From assembly GCF_024323335.1 (NCBI RefSeq), contig NC_066581.1:38048199-38112198 (forward strand): DNA of 64,000 nt, written 5' to 3'. How positions within the stretch are numbered: the first letter of the stretch is position 1; every line of letters begins with the position of its first letter. The position numbers were made by a program, and so were the translations under genes. The notes under the pieces were generated by a model. It did no database searches, was not told the origin of the DNA, and worked only from the letters and a program-made list of their open reading frames with translations. This DNA is from Lathyrus oleraceus (taxonomy: Eukaryota; Streptophyta; Magnoliopsida; Fabales; Fabaceae). Positions 24,857 to 35,242 of this stretch are shown here, piece after piece.

Positions 24857-26103
24857 GCATGTACAATACTTCACACAATTATACATACACTCATACATTT
24901 AAAAATACATCTACACATCATTCAAACATGTCAATTCTTCTCACAAGGCACTATCATAATATAACTTTGTGCGTTAACTTTCCAACGTTTTAAACGACAC
25001 CTCATTTTGGGCTTATAGAACTAAAGTTATGCCATTTTTAGTTTTACTTCAAAAAAAACATCCTGTCATCCTGTAGTAATCGATTACCAATACATGGTAA
25101 TCGATTACCGACTTTGAAAAACTATAAAAAAAACTTAATCTTTAAGCTGGTAATCGATTACCATTAAGTGGTAATCGATTACCACATAACCCATGAAGAG
25201 TATACTCAGTTTATGCCATCTAAATCCCTTCCAAAACCCCATCCAAACACGTCCTAACATATTATAACAACTTATTTCGAAAATCTAATATTATACACCA
25301 ATTATCTACTATTACCATATCATATACACCAAATAACATACAATTTCACTTATTTAATCATGAATTTGCATACTTTATTCACCAAATTCATCACCCAGGT
25401 ATGAATACCCAGACATACAAACATCATGAACATGAACACATGAATTCCATAGTAAAATAGTGCACGAGAATCAAATAGTACATCATATCATTCATGTTAT
25501 TTCATAATACCCTTCTTGTCCATCAACCATCCATCAAAAAGGGAAAAAGTAAGAAAACTCTATTGGGATTACGGACTTCCATTTACCCAATCATGCATTC
25601 TACATCGTATTAAGAGTAAACCCCATTTACTTTAGATTTTCCAGCAGCAAATCTATTCTCCAATGGTTTTCCTCTCTCTGCAAGCTCTAGGGTTCTCTCC
25701 TTGCCTCTTTCTCAAGTTCTCTAAGAATTGGATGAACCCTAACTCTTCCTCACCTTTTAAAATATATACCCAAGGTTTTTTATACAATTCCTTTTAATGA
25801 CCTCATTAGCCTTCAACACTTTTGATTCACACTATCACCTCAAACTCTCATTATTCTATTATTAAACTCATATTAATAATAAATTAAAATTTTCCACCTA
25901 ATCTCCTATTTTCTCATCATATAATTATTATTATATTATTTAAATCAAATAGAATTATTCTAAATCCCGATAAACTCAATAAATCCATATTTATTCCAGT
26001 AATTCACATATTCATCAATAATCACATAATTTCACATATAATAAAATGTGAATAATTCACTGAGCATCATAAAATATCATAAATAAAAAATTAAGGTGTT
26101 ACA
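24857..26103 (-). mobile_element. LTR of another Ty3/gypsy-like element, minus strand
   Basis: On the minus strand the sequence starts at 26103 with TGTAACACCTTAATTTTTTA, a typical LTR start, at the border with copia integrase sequence. It contains four copies of a 16-bp palindrome (25074-25184). The solo LTR splits it from its probable remainder at 23111-23214. No coding sequence is visible. The family is uncertain; similar palindromes occur in legume gypsy LTRs. Confidence 0.6.
25074..25184. repeat. Four copies of palindrome TGGTAATCGATTACCA
   Basis: Perfect 16-bp copies at 25148-25163 and 25169-25184, with one-mismatch copies at 25074-25089 and 25095-25110. They are arranged as two close pairs, 21 bp start to start within each pair and about 53 bp between pairs. 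Confidence 0.95.
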
Positions 26104-26105
26104 CG

Positions 26106-26493
26106 TGCCATCCAAGAGGATAACATAAATGTCCAAAATGTACTCTTAATTTAATTTTGATAATAATGTCACTTGTGATATTTGTCATTTGGCTAAACAA
26201 AGAAAATTGTCTTATCATTCAAGTAATTATATTGCCTCTCATAAATTTGAACTTTTACATTTTGACATTTGGGGACCATTAGCCATTCAATCCATACATA
26301 ACCACAGATATTTCTTGACAATTATTGATGACCACACACAATTTGTATGGATGATTCTCTTGAAATCCAAGTCTAAAGCATCTAAACAAGTTCAAAACTT
26401 TATAACCATGATCATCACACAATTTCATATCACACCAAAAACTGTCAGGTCAGACAATGGACCTGAGTTTATAAACTTGACAAAAAATAGTTA
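26106..26493 (+). pseudogene. Ty1/copia integrase fragment
   Basis: Copia integrase inserts element DNA into the genome. The piece starts near a decayed GHP motif, then has CDICHLAKQRKL (the C-x2-C of the zinc-binding domain), HFDIWGP (first catalytic D), FLTIIDDHTQFVW, and VRSDNGPEF (second D). The open part runs from about 26156 to 26493. The third catalytic residue is lost because the sequence passes directly into the LTR of a minus-strand copia element near 26482-26493. A stop lies in frame near 26143. Confidence 0.85.
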
Positions 26494-27851
26494 AAAAAAC
26501 TTTATGGTACGGAAGCAAGTCACAAATATCCCAAATCAAAAATCTTCTACCCGAACCCGCTATCAAAAATCTTGGATATGCGTATTAACGACAACAATAT
26601 GATAATGATTCACAAATCGATCAACAACAACTAATCACAACTAGTTGAATGCAAAGTAATTGCGAAAGTCTATCTCCAATTAAAATTCACACAAAAATAC
26701 AAGTGAAACAATTTGTCGAACACTTAGTGTGCGATCAATAATGTTTGGAATTCTATGTGGTATTGTTATTCTAGAAATCCAATCTAATCCTACAAACCCT
26801 AGGCTTGATGTTGATTTTATTATCTTCTCTTCCTCTGATCAAACTCGATCAAGTAACCAACAATGTTGTTTCAATTCATCGTCTCATGCTACTTCTTTGA
26901 ATGAAACCCCTTGTTCTTTAAAGCTTTCACTCGGTCAAATTAATTCCAAATGCACACTTATTGAAACCAAATATTTACCAATTTGATCCACCGTCTAACA
27001 CTACTCATTTGCCAAGAACCTCCCGTTCTTCAAAGACTTCACTCGGTAGGATTTCAATTGTGTAATCTTGTCCAAAACCTTCAAACCCTAAAGATCTTGA
27101 AGGAAAACCCCACCTTGGTTTTCTGGTTTGAAATCCTCAAAGTTCTCAACCCAATTTTATGGTATAAAAAACCTAAATTGGACGTTATCAACCCTAATGT
27201 AGATATCACCCGATCAAAAAATGATTATGTGTAGTTTGATTGTGTGTATGCATAGAAGATAGATTGAAGATGATGAGAATGCTTTGAAATCCTGATTTCG
27301 TATAAGTTTTACTCACTAGAAACCATACTAGTAAATGATGTATGTATGAAGTATTTATATGCATCCATGTTTGGAGGAAAAAGGAATGCAAAAGATTTGA
27401 AAAAATTATGAAATTTTGGAAATTTTCGTCGCATAGATCGACCTATGAAAGTCATGTGTCAACTTGTTTGATGCATAGGCCGACCTATATAAGGTGATGT
27501 GTCGACCTATTAACGTCATGTGTTGCCTATGTGTCAACCTGAAGAGGAGGCACATAAGTCATAACCTATAGGCTTTAATAATGCAGCATGGATGTCAGCC
27601 TATAATATAATTTTTTTCTATAGGTCGACCTGTTGACGTATGTGTCGACCTATGATGCAAGTTTTCACAAAAAAATATTTTTCATGCATTTTTTATGCAT
27701 GAGACCTTTTCCAAGTTGTTTCTAAATGCTTTTTATGCTTCCTAATACTAAGCACATAGAGAATCAGAAGATATCGTCCAATATACAGTAATGCTTAAGT
27801 ATCTAAGTTTTGACATCATACAAAATACATCTAACAGAAGTTGCACTCACA
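26482..27851 (-). mobile_element. 3' LTR of a SIRE/Maximus-like copia element
   Basis: On the minus strand it starts at 27851 with TGTGAGTGCAACTTCTG, preceded by a purine tract. About 300 bp at 26482-26780 match 31711-32030, the other LTR. The last ~45 bp present in the other LTR (31667-31711) are missing here; the LTR is joined to copia integrase through a short similar stretch (ACTTGACAAAAAATAG). It carries repeated GTCGACCTAT words at 27430-27655. Frames at 26729-27234 are non-coding in appearance. Confidence 0.78.
27430..27655. repeat. Dispersed TAGGTCGACCTAT-like palindromic words in copia LTR
   Basis: Five or more copies of a TCGACCTAT core occur within about 225 bp (for example GATCGACCTATG, GGCCGACCTATA and GGTCGACCTGTT). 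Each lies close to an ATGTGTC or CATGTGT word, giving a degenerate 40-60 bp repeat. Confidence 0.75.
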
Positions 27852-27853
27852 TA

Positions 27854-27867
27854 CTCCCCTTTTTTTT
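27854..27867 (-). other. Polypurine tract of the copia element
   Basis: On the minus strand the run is AAAAAAAAGGGGAG, two bases before the LTR start at 27851. This marks the 3' LTR. Confidence 0.75.
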
Positions 27868-28722
27868 ATGATGGTAAAACTTGAGACGATGCGTTTGGCT
27901 CCCCCTGAATATATGCATCCCAACTTCATCTTGCTTCTCCCCCTTTGACAACACCAAAAAGAAATGAAACAATCCATGAGAAGTATCTTAAATCACGCAT
28001 AAACCAATATAACACACATAGGCGGTTTGCAAAGATAAGAACATCATTATGATAACACTCACATAGAATGATTTTCATATTGAAAAAGAATGCATAAACA
28101 TAAATGCAAGCATATAAAGCAACAATAGAACGTGATTGCCACAACTTATGCCAAATAACATAACACAAACATTAAAGATAAATGATAGAATGTAATAAAA
28201 AAATCTTGAGTTGCTACAAAAGCGACATGACTATGTGACATATGCCTTTTAGTGCTCCCGAAATACTGCACACACATGTGCTCTAGCAAGGAGATATATA
28301 TATACCACCACTCAAATTAAAAATAGAGATGTTGTCATAACAATGACACACAACGAGAATTTTTCTAACATTATAACATGTTCAACCATATTTTATGCAA
28401 GCATAGATAACAAGCCAATGCACCAAGAGCATATTTCAAGCATATAGAAAGAATAAAACAAAGTCACTATAAACATATAAGTTGACATACATTAATAGAA
28501 ATTTTTGGAAGTGAACATTCATGTACTATTTCATACATCAATAATATCAATTATTTGGAACACAAGCAACATGCAAAAGTAAAAGCTTACTTATAAAAGG
28601 GAAAAAGGAAAATGGAACAATATTGCCTTTCTTATGAATAGATGAAGGATTCACTCTTATGTGGTTGAAATTCCAAGGAAAGTTAGAGCAAAGGTATATA
28701 AAGTGCATGCAACAAATCATAT
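27868..28722 (-). other. 3' untranslated part of the copia element
   Basis: About 850 bp between the RNase H end and the polypurine tract. On the minus strand it contains the GGGGGAGCC- and AAAGGGGGAGAAG-type purine runs usual near the 3' end of SIRE/Maximus elements. No ORF with protein features. Confidence 0.6.
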
Positions 28723-30060
28723 TTAGGCAAGATTTGGGATATCAAGTATCCCTAATTCCCTTCGAATGTTAAAAAATGGTTCGATCGCAAGAGGTTTTGT
28801 AAAGATATTCGCAAGTTGATTTTTACTATCAACATGCTCAAATACGACATCTCCTTTCTCAACATGGTCATGTAGGAAGTGGTGACGAATCTCAATATGC
28901 TTAGTGCGAGAGTGTAGCACCGGATTTTTGGTTAGATTAATAGCACTAGTATTGTCGCACATAATATGAATATGTTATAATTTAATATCAAAATCAAGTA
29001 ATTATTGTCACACATAAAAAAAAAAGGATGAAAGTTCGTCTGCAGTGGACGATCTTCCTTAGGCTTAGAGAAAACTCCAATGATCATGACATAAAAATTT
29101 GAGAACAACTACAATGTATTCCACCTCGGCAGTTGACAAAGCAACGAAAAACTATTTTTTGTTATACAAACATACTAAGGAATTTAAAAACATGTGGCAA
29201 GTTCCACTAGTACACTTCTTACCCGATTTGTAAATTGCTAAATCGGAATCGGTATAACCTACCAAATTAGAATCACTTCCCTTGTAATACCAAAATCTAT
29301 ACTTAAAAGTACCATGAAGATATCTAAGAATGCGTTTTACGGCTTTACGACTTTTAAATGTGATTCCTTAGAAGTCGATTGATAACGAGTGCACATACAC
29401 ACGCTAAACATAATGTCCGACCTAGATGCAATAAGATATAGAAGAGAACCAATCATACCTTTATACTTATTGACATCAAAATCCTTACCATTTTCATTCC
29501 TTTCCAAGTTTCCATTTGTAGACATTGGAGTGTCAATTGATGTTGCATCTTCCATACCAAATCTCTTTAGTAGTTCATTGCAATATTTGGTTTGACACGA
29601 ATGTCCCTTCATTGAGTTGCTTGATTTTAAGCCCAAGGAAGTAATTTAATGCTCCCATGAGACTCATCTCCAAATCTCCCCGCATAAGCTTAGAAAATCA
29701 TTGACAAGTTACATGTTAGTGGAACCAAAAAATGATATCATCGACCTAAACTAGAACTAGAAAAGTATGATTTCCTTGACGCTTAATGAAAAGTGTAGAA
29801 TCTACCTTTCCCATAGAGAATCCTTGATCAATCAAATAAAAAAAATACTAAGCCACTCATCCTAAGCCCTAGGTGCTTGTTTGAGACCATACAAAGCTTG
29901 TTTAAGTTTGTAAACATGATTAGAATACTCATGACTTTCAAAAAATGGGAGATTGAGAAACATACACATCCTAATTAATATATTCATTGAGAAACACACA
30001 TTTCACATCCATTTGAAATGACTTGAAATCTTTGAAGCAAGCATAAGAAATCAACAGTAT
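28723..30060 (-). pseudogene. pol: Copia reverse transcriptase-RNase H, decayed
   Basis: Read on the minus strand from about 30060: a decayed RT start (FKSFQMDVK), VYKLKQALYGLKQAP near 29900, and VDDII in place of YVDDII near 29740, where the tyrosine codon is now a stop. Then YCNELLKRFGMEDATS, KYKGMIGSLLYLIASRSDIM (29337-29600), and the RNase H end with CDNTSAINLTKNPVLHSRTK and NQLANIFTKPLA (28723-28962). Several stops and frameshifts separate these blocks, and about 370 bp between 28963 and 29336 are poorly preserved. Both motifs and order are those of Ty1/copia pol. Confidence 0.85.
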
Positions 30061-30250
30061 ATAATACATGTGAAGATAATAAGACGAGGACACTATAAAC
30101 ATGTTAAATGAAACACACAATGGTTATCATTTGAAACTTTTTGAAAATGAATACTCATAACACATATCATACACAAACTAAATCATATACCTTTGAAAAA
30201 TAAGCAGGTAAAAGGAAGAACTTCCATACAAAGCGAAAATTGAAAAGATA

Positions 30251-30505
30251 TTACCTGACTATACAAATGACGAAGGAGGCACATGCACCCCACAATGATC
30301 TCTCGGACAAAATTTGGGATAAATGCAATTGTGCCACAAAACCTTTAGAACCAACGATCTTACCACTTTTCACTTTGACCAAGTACCTAAAAGTGTGATT
30401 AATAATGTATCCAAGATGATTATTAACTTGATGATCATCCTTTATTGTTGGACTTCCATTCTTGTCATTTTCATGATAGTCATCTTGCTCCTCCTCGAGT
30501 TTCAT
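30251..30505 (-). pseudogene. Copia polyprotein linker before RT, remnant
   Basis: An 84-codon open stretch, acidic at its start (EEEQDDYHENDKN) and then basic (YLVKVKSGKIVGSKGF). It lies where the variable region between integrase and RT is expected. I do not recognise a domain. Integrase and protease are missing: only about 400 bp separate this from gag. Confidence 0.45.
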
Positions 30506-30889
30506 CGCTTTGGGGGATCGATTCCCTATTCGATGTCCTTGAGTATTTCTTTTGAATATATACCTACATCATGAAACAAAATACCTTTTCTGACATCTCT
30601 TGGATAGGAAACATTAATAGTAATCAACACACTTTTACCAATTGACAGAACACTAGATGTTGACCTCATTTGGTAACATAATCCTTCTTCTTTACCACAA
30701 AGTCAAAGAAATATGGAGATGTCACTTGTATCATGTCTTGATCATCCACAAACGAGATCACATACTCTCTTCATAGACCCGAGACATTTATCCTGTAAAA
30801 TCAACAAGAAGTGCTAGATAACTAATCTTCATTGGGTCCTTGAGGGTGAGTGGAAACAAGGTTGCATTTGTGTATAAAAAAAACTCCTT
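30506..30889 (-). other. Gap in the copia element where protease-integrase is missing
   Basis: This short stretch joins the gag end to the RT linker. I see no protease or integrase motif in it, so it marks a large internal deletion. Confidence 0.5.
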
Positions 30890-31613
30890 TAGGAACAAAA
30901 AGTTTCATAAACTTGCATTTTTCAATAGTATGACCTTTTTTGCAACAATAATGACCAGATAAGTTTTAGTGAGATATACTTAGCTACTTGAATCTTTTTG
31001 ATAAGCAACCTCATGTCCTCATCATCAGATTTTTCGTCATCACTCGTTTCGTAATCACTTTTCTCAATGGTTTGAGGGCTTTGAGCTAGAAGTCTTTAGA
31101 GAAATAGACTTCTTCTCTTCAACCTTGTCTTTTCCTTTCTCCTTCTTTACCATCTTATCATGCTTTTTTTTCTTCGTGTTTTTCCAAGCAAGTGAGTTCT
31201 TGCTCATGTTCTTCCTATTTTCTAAACAAAGAAAGTGAGATCAAGTACCTTAAGATCACTCGCCTCTTTAATAGCAGTGACCTTGGGTAACTTGTAACGC
31301 GTCCCACATAGCCTTGGCGGTTTCACAATGGGAGACACGGTAAAATTCATCAACATCGATAACATATATGAGAATGTTTTTTGCTTTCTAATCGTAAGAC
31401 CATAATTTTTTATCATTATTATTCCATTGATTTTCCGATTTTGGTACGACGACACCTTCACCATTGGTCATGATAATTTCATGAGGACCATTGATGATGA
31501 CATCTCATACACCTTTATCAACTAAGTTGATATGGATACACATTCCAATAGCCATAATTTTTGCCGGTGAAAACTGGTGCTTTATTGTACGCCCCTTTAG
31601 GTTCGGTAGTCAT
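30890..31613 (-). pseudogene. gag: Copia gag (SIRE/Maximus-like), decayed
   Basis: ATG at 31613 on the minus strand opens with APVFTGKNYGYWN, a typical copia gag start. Then come a decayed capsid region (31222-31464, with ETA/VT and AIKEASDLKVLDLT words) and a zinc knuckle near 30900-30960 (YCCKKGHTIEKC), in which the first cysteine is replaced. Several stops and frame changes interrupt it. The start lies 39 bp after the primer site. Confidence 0.75.
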
Positions 31614-31651
31614 TATCTAATAAGCAAATCTTAAGCATGGAATTAACTAGA

Positions 31652-31664
31652 GCTCGTGATACCA
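31652..31664 (-). other. Primer binding site, initiator tRNA-Met type
   Basis: On the minus strand the site reads TGGTATCACGAGC, two bases after the LTR end. This is the classic Ty1/copia TGGTATCAGAGC with one inserted base. Confidence 0.88.
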
Positions 31665-31666
31665 CT

Positions 31667-32139
31667 TGTTAGACGATAAGCCTAGATCTAAAGGGGGGAT
31701 GAATAGATCCCGAGTTAAAAACTTGACAAAAAATAGTTTGAAAAATTTATGGCGCAGAAGCAAGATACAAATATCCCGGATCAATGATCATCTAACCGAA
31801 CCTGCTATCAAAAAGCTCAGATATGCGTATTAACGTCAACGATATGATAATGATTCATAAATAAATCAACAGCAACTAATCACAACTAGTTAAACGCAAA
31901 GTATTAGTGAAAGTCTATCTCCAATGAAAAATTCACACAAAAATACAAGTGAAACAATTTTTCGAACACTTAGTGTGCGATCAATAATGTTTGGAATTCT
32001 ATGTGGTATTGTTGTTCTAGAAATCCAATCACAACCAAATGGTTTGTGATCTACACAACAACACAAATTTCAAAACATGTTCAAAATTATGATCCAACCA
32101 AATTGATCAAACAATCAATGCAATCGACAATTTATAAAC
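31667..32139 (-). mobile_element. 5' LTR end of the copia element, truncated
   Basis: Read on the minus strand it ends CTAACA at 31667. It matches the 3' LTR at 26482-26780 up to about 32030. The upstream remainder is missing: the Athila-like LTR begins at 32140. So the Athila-like element was inserted into, or deleted up to, this LTR. Confidence 0.8.
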
Positions 32140-33278
32140 TGGTGACTTTTCGGCAAGTGTATCGTACTGTCGAAGTAATAAAAAGATCGAAGCCATAGAG
32201 ACTGCCTCTAAGCAAGACAAAATGTGTACAGTGTATAAAAACTAGTAAAAGGGGGGTTCGAGTTTTAAGGTGAAAAGTAAATAAACAAGTAAACAATGTA
32301 CTGAAAGGGGTCAGGTTGTGTTGTAGAATCCCTTATTCCTCCATTGTTGATGTTTGATGCCCTGTATGAATGATCTAATCACTACAAACTCACGGCAAAT
32401 TAACAAAACCGTTATAGCCAATCCCTCTTAAAATAACTCACTAAACACTACTCTGAGCCTTCTATATAGTCTGTCAGCGTAAGCAGGATTAGGCGATGTA
32501 TAGAACGTCAATTCTCTAAGCCACTACTCGGGGTCTCCTATCCCTGTTCAACCAGCGTAAGTACAACAATTGCCCTAGGTCCAACATATAGACTAATGGT
32601 CAGTATTCCATATGTGTCCAAAATCAGATTAAAAAAGTAACTCCCATAAAAATTATTACGAACAAGAAGTAATTGAATAAGATTATAGATCAATAGGTTC
32701 ATACAATGGTTAAATCAACATAGAATCCAACAATATAGAAATAGGTTCATCCTAACACAACCTAAACTAGAAGAGTTTGGCTACTCATAGTGCAATTAAA
32801 AATACCACAATTGATAGATGGAAATAACATAAGAAGTCCCTTGAAGTGCTGGCCTCCAATGGCTTCAAATGCTTTAAAAATCTCCACTTGTGCTCTCAAA
32901 TTCATGCTTCAATCTCCCAAAATCGTAACCCTTATGAAAGTGCAGAAAATCCCATTTTAAAGGTGTCAGAATGGACCAGAACACGTCAGAAAAAAGCCCA
33001 AAAAAGTGACCAACGCACGCGTGATACCATGCATCGCGCGTGCAATGCAACTTTAAATGCCCTATCGCATGTGCGATGCTGCATGATGGTGCACACGATC
33101 ATTCTAGTAGATGCACGCTTTTTCTCCCTTTTCACTCAATTTTTCACTAAGTGCATAGTTTTCACACTTAGTTATTTTTTCCTCATTGTTTGGTCATTCT
33201 TCTTCATTTTAGCTCAACTTTCACTTATTTTGCTTCAATTATTTGACTAAATATATGTAATGACGAAGTATCATCACA
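32140..33278 (-). mobile_element. 3' LTR of Athila/Cyclops-like Ty3/gypsy element (1139 bp)
   Basis: On the minus strand it starts TGTGATGATACTTCGTC at 33278 and ends ...AAGTCACCA at 32140. About 550 bp at its left (32140-32690) match 37143-37687, the other LTR. The predicted target duplication next to it is TAAAC (32135-32139). It includes words built on GCGCGTGCAATGCA / CGCATGTGCGATGC near 33005-33080. Confidence 0.85.
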
Positions 33279-33292
33279 ACCTCAAACTTTAA
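33279..33292 (-). other. Polypurine tract of the Athila-like element
   Basis: On the minus strand the tract reads TTAAAGTTTGAGGT directly against the LTR start at 33278. This form is usual for Athila-like elements. Confidence 0.7.
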
Positions 33293-34601
33293 TTGTTGCT
33301 TGTCCTCAAGTATCTCACCTGCAACTGCACATTTCAACAGACAACAAGTTGCATAATAACAATCGAACACCACCAAATTAAATATTTCTTTTACCTGACC
33401 ATTGTCCTAGCTTGCAACTTCTATCTAGCGAATTCAGAAAAAACGTCCTCAACATTGATGAGTACTCAACCTATCTCTCAGCTCACTGTAACTCACTCAA
33501 TGGATAAGGTGATATCTCAATCAATATGCAAAATCACTTAAACTTAACTTGATTATGTTCTAATAGAGTTCATCATATAAATCACAACACACACATTATA
33601 GGACTTTTCAGGTTATAACTTGGCGTATGTTAGGGTAAGATATTTTTTAGGAAAGTAGGTTTAAACCTTTGGAGTTAGGTTCTTAATTCTCCTTCTATTA
33701 TCATACCTCTTTATTCCTTTTTTTGATAGTACTAGAGAGTTTTGATCCTTCTGATAGTATCATTATTTTCTTTTCTCATTCATTTTTTAAGTGTCTTTTT
33801 CCACTTCATTTTCATAATAATTTTTGAAATTTTGGATCATATTTTCTAGTACCCTAACCCCAAACTTAAAACTTTACTCACTTCCAAGAGCAACCCCAAA
33901 CTTAATCTTTTTCATATACTCTAAGAACTATACTTCTACCTAACTCCAAAGAGAGGATGGAAAGAAAATATCTTTCGAGTAATATGGCTAAGAATTTTAG
34001 GCTAAGTCGTCGAAAGAAAGACTTGGGCTTAAAGTGGTTAGTAATGGATATACCTATTACTACAAGGTGGTTTACGAAGGCTCAAAGTTATTAACAAAAA
34101 ATTACTTCAATGTGTGTTAGTCAAACCAGATAACTTAATCGGAAATATATCAAACCAGATAAGAGAACAATGCATGGATACACATAAAAAAAAGAACAAT
34201 GAACAATGGAAATATTTGGCTCAAACCTTACTAGATGAGGTATATATTGGTTGAGTACAAGTCCGTTGATTATTTTCTCATCCTTCGACTTCAAGTTTCT
34301 AGTTCCTATTATGATGATCAAATTTATTTTGGATCATATGTTCAATGCTAAAGTGCTAAACTTGTAATCTGAAAGAAACAAAACAACTACAAACTTGTTT
34401 ATTAAAAACAACACAGATCTTCATGGAAAGGTTATTATTGAGTAGCCACTTCCTCTTGGGATGGTCTTGAATAGAAATAAAATAAATCATGCAACACAAA
34501 AACTGATAAAAAAATTGATGGGTTTCCTCTCATCCATCACTTCTTTTCCGTCAATAGCTGAATGTCTCATTCTCAAAACACGTCAGGTGCAAGGGATACC
34601 C
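33293..34601 (-). other. Non-coding remainder of Athila-like element; RT and integrase absent
   Basis: About 1.3 kb between the protease fragment and the polypurine tract. No RT, RNase H or integrase motif is visible in any frame. The element is therefore a gag-protease derivative with pol deleted, and would have depended on other copies to move. Confidence 0.65.
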
Positions 34602-35150
34602 TCAGGCCAGTGAAAACTCTTTTTTTCTCATTCTCTTGTGAACTTCACTACCTTTATCTTTCAATTGATAGCATGTCTCAAGATCATCTATATATGGTGT
34701 CCATTGATATGCATTAAACACCACATTCTCCTTATTAAACTTTAAAGTCAATTCACTTGTCTCCACATCTATTTTTGCCTTCCCGATTGCCAAGAATGGA
34801 TGCCCGAGAATCACTGACCCTTATGAATCATTTTTCATGTCAATCACCACAAAGTCTACGGGGAAGGTCAAATCATCGACATGAACTAGCACATCTTGTA
34901 CAATACCCAACGGACGAGTCATAGATGAATTGACCAAAGTGAGTGTCATGTTGCTCGGTATGATCTCTCCTATCTCCAATTCCTTAAATTTTCTCAATGG
35001 ACACCATATGTAGATGATCTTGAGACATGCTATCAATGGACACCATATGTAGATGATCTTGAGACATGCTACCAATTCCCTAAATCACATAAAGCACGTG
35101 GGATTTTTTTTACCACCAATGGTGCAAGTGATGTGGAACTTCCCTGGATC
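34602..35150 (-). pseudogene. Athila-like aspartic protease region, disrupted
   Basis: Minus-strand order: GKFHITCTIGG near 35140-35110, ALCDLG at 35078-35095 (the active-site region; canonical copies have DLGASIN), then 78 bp of foreign sequence (34994-35071). The family sequence resumes with LEIGEIIPSNMTLTLVNSS, VLVHVDDLTFPVDFVVID and ILGHPFLAIGKAKIDV, ending at 34602. A stop between 34815 and 34820 splits the last block. The insert separates the catalytic aspartate from the flap, so the protease cannot work. Confidence 0.82.
34994..35071 (+). repeat. Inverted, doubled 39-bp copy of nearby protease sequence
   Basis: Two exact 39-bp units (34994-35032 and 35033-35071). Each is the reverse complement of 34669-34707 with one mismatch. 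The source lies about 290 bp away inside the same coding region. The block is bordered on both sides by CCAATTCC (about 34976 and 35072). Confidence 0.93.
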
Positions 35151-35242
35151 CTGCATCTTTGGTCGAATCTCTAATGGTTCAATCGTCTCCTCTTTCTCTG
35201 TCATATTGACATGTTCTTAAGCCAACTTCTACTTTCCACCTT

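Noticed and set aside
9827..35071. Both small duplications (9827-9894 and 34994-35071) have a 39-bp period
   Set aside because: The sequences and mechanisms differ; two events are too few to call this more than coincidence.
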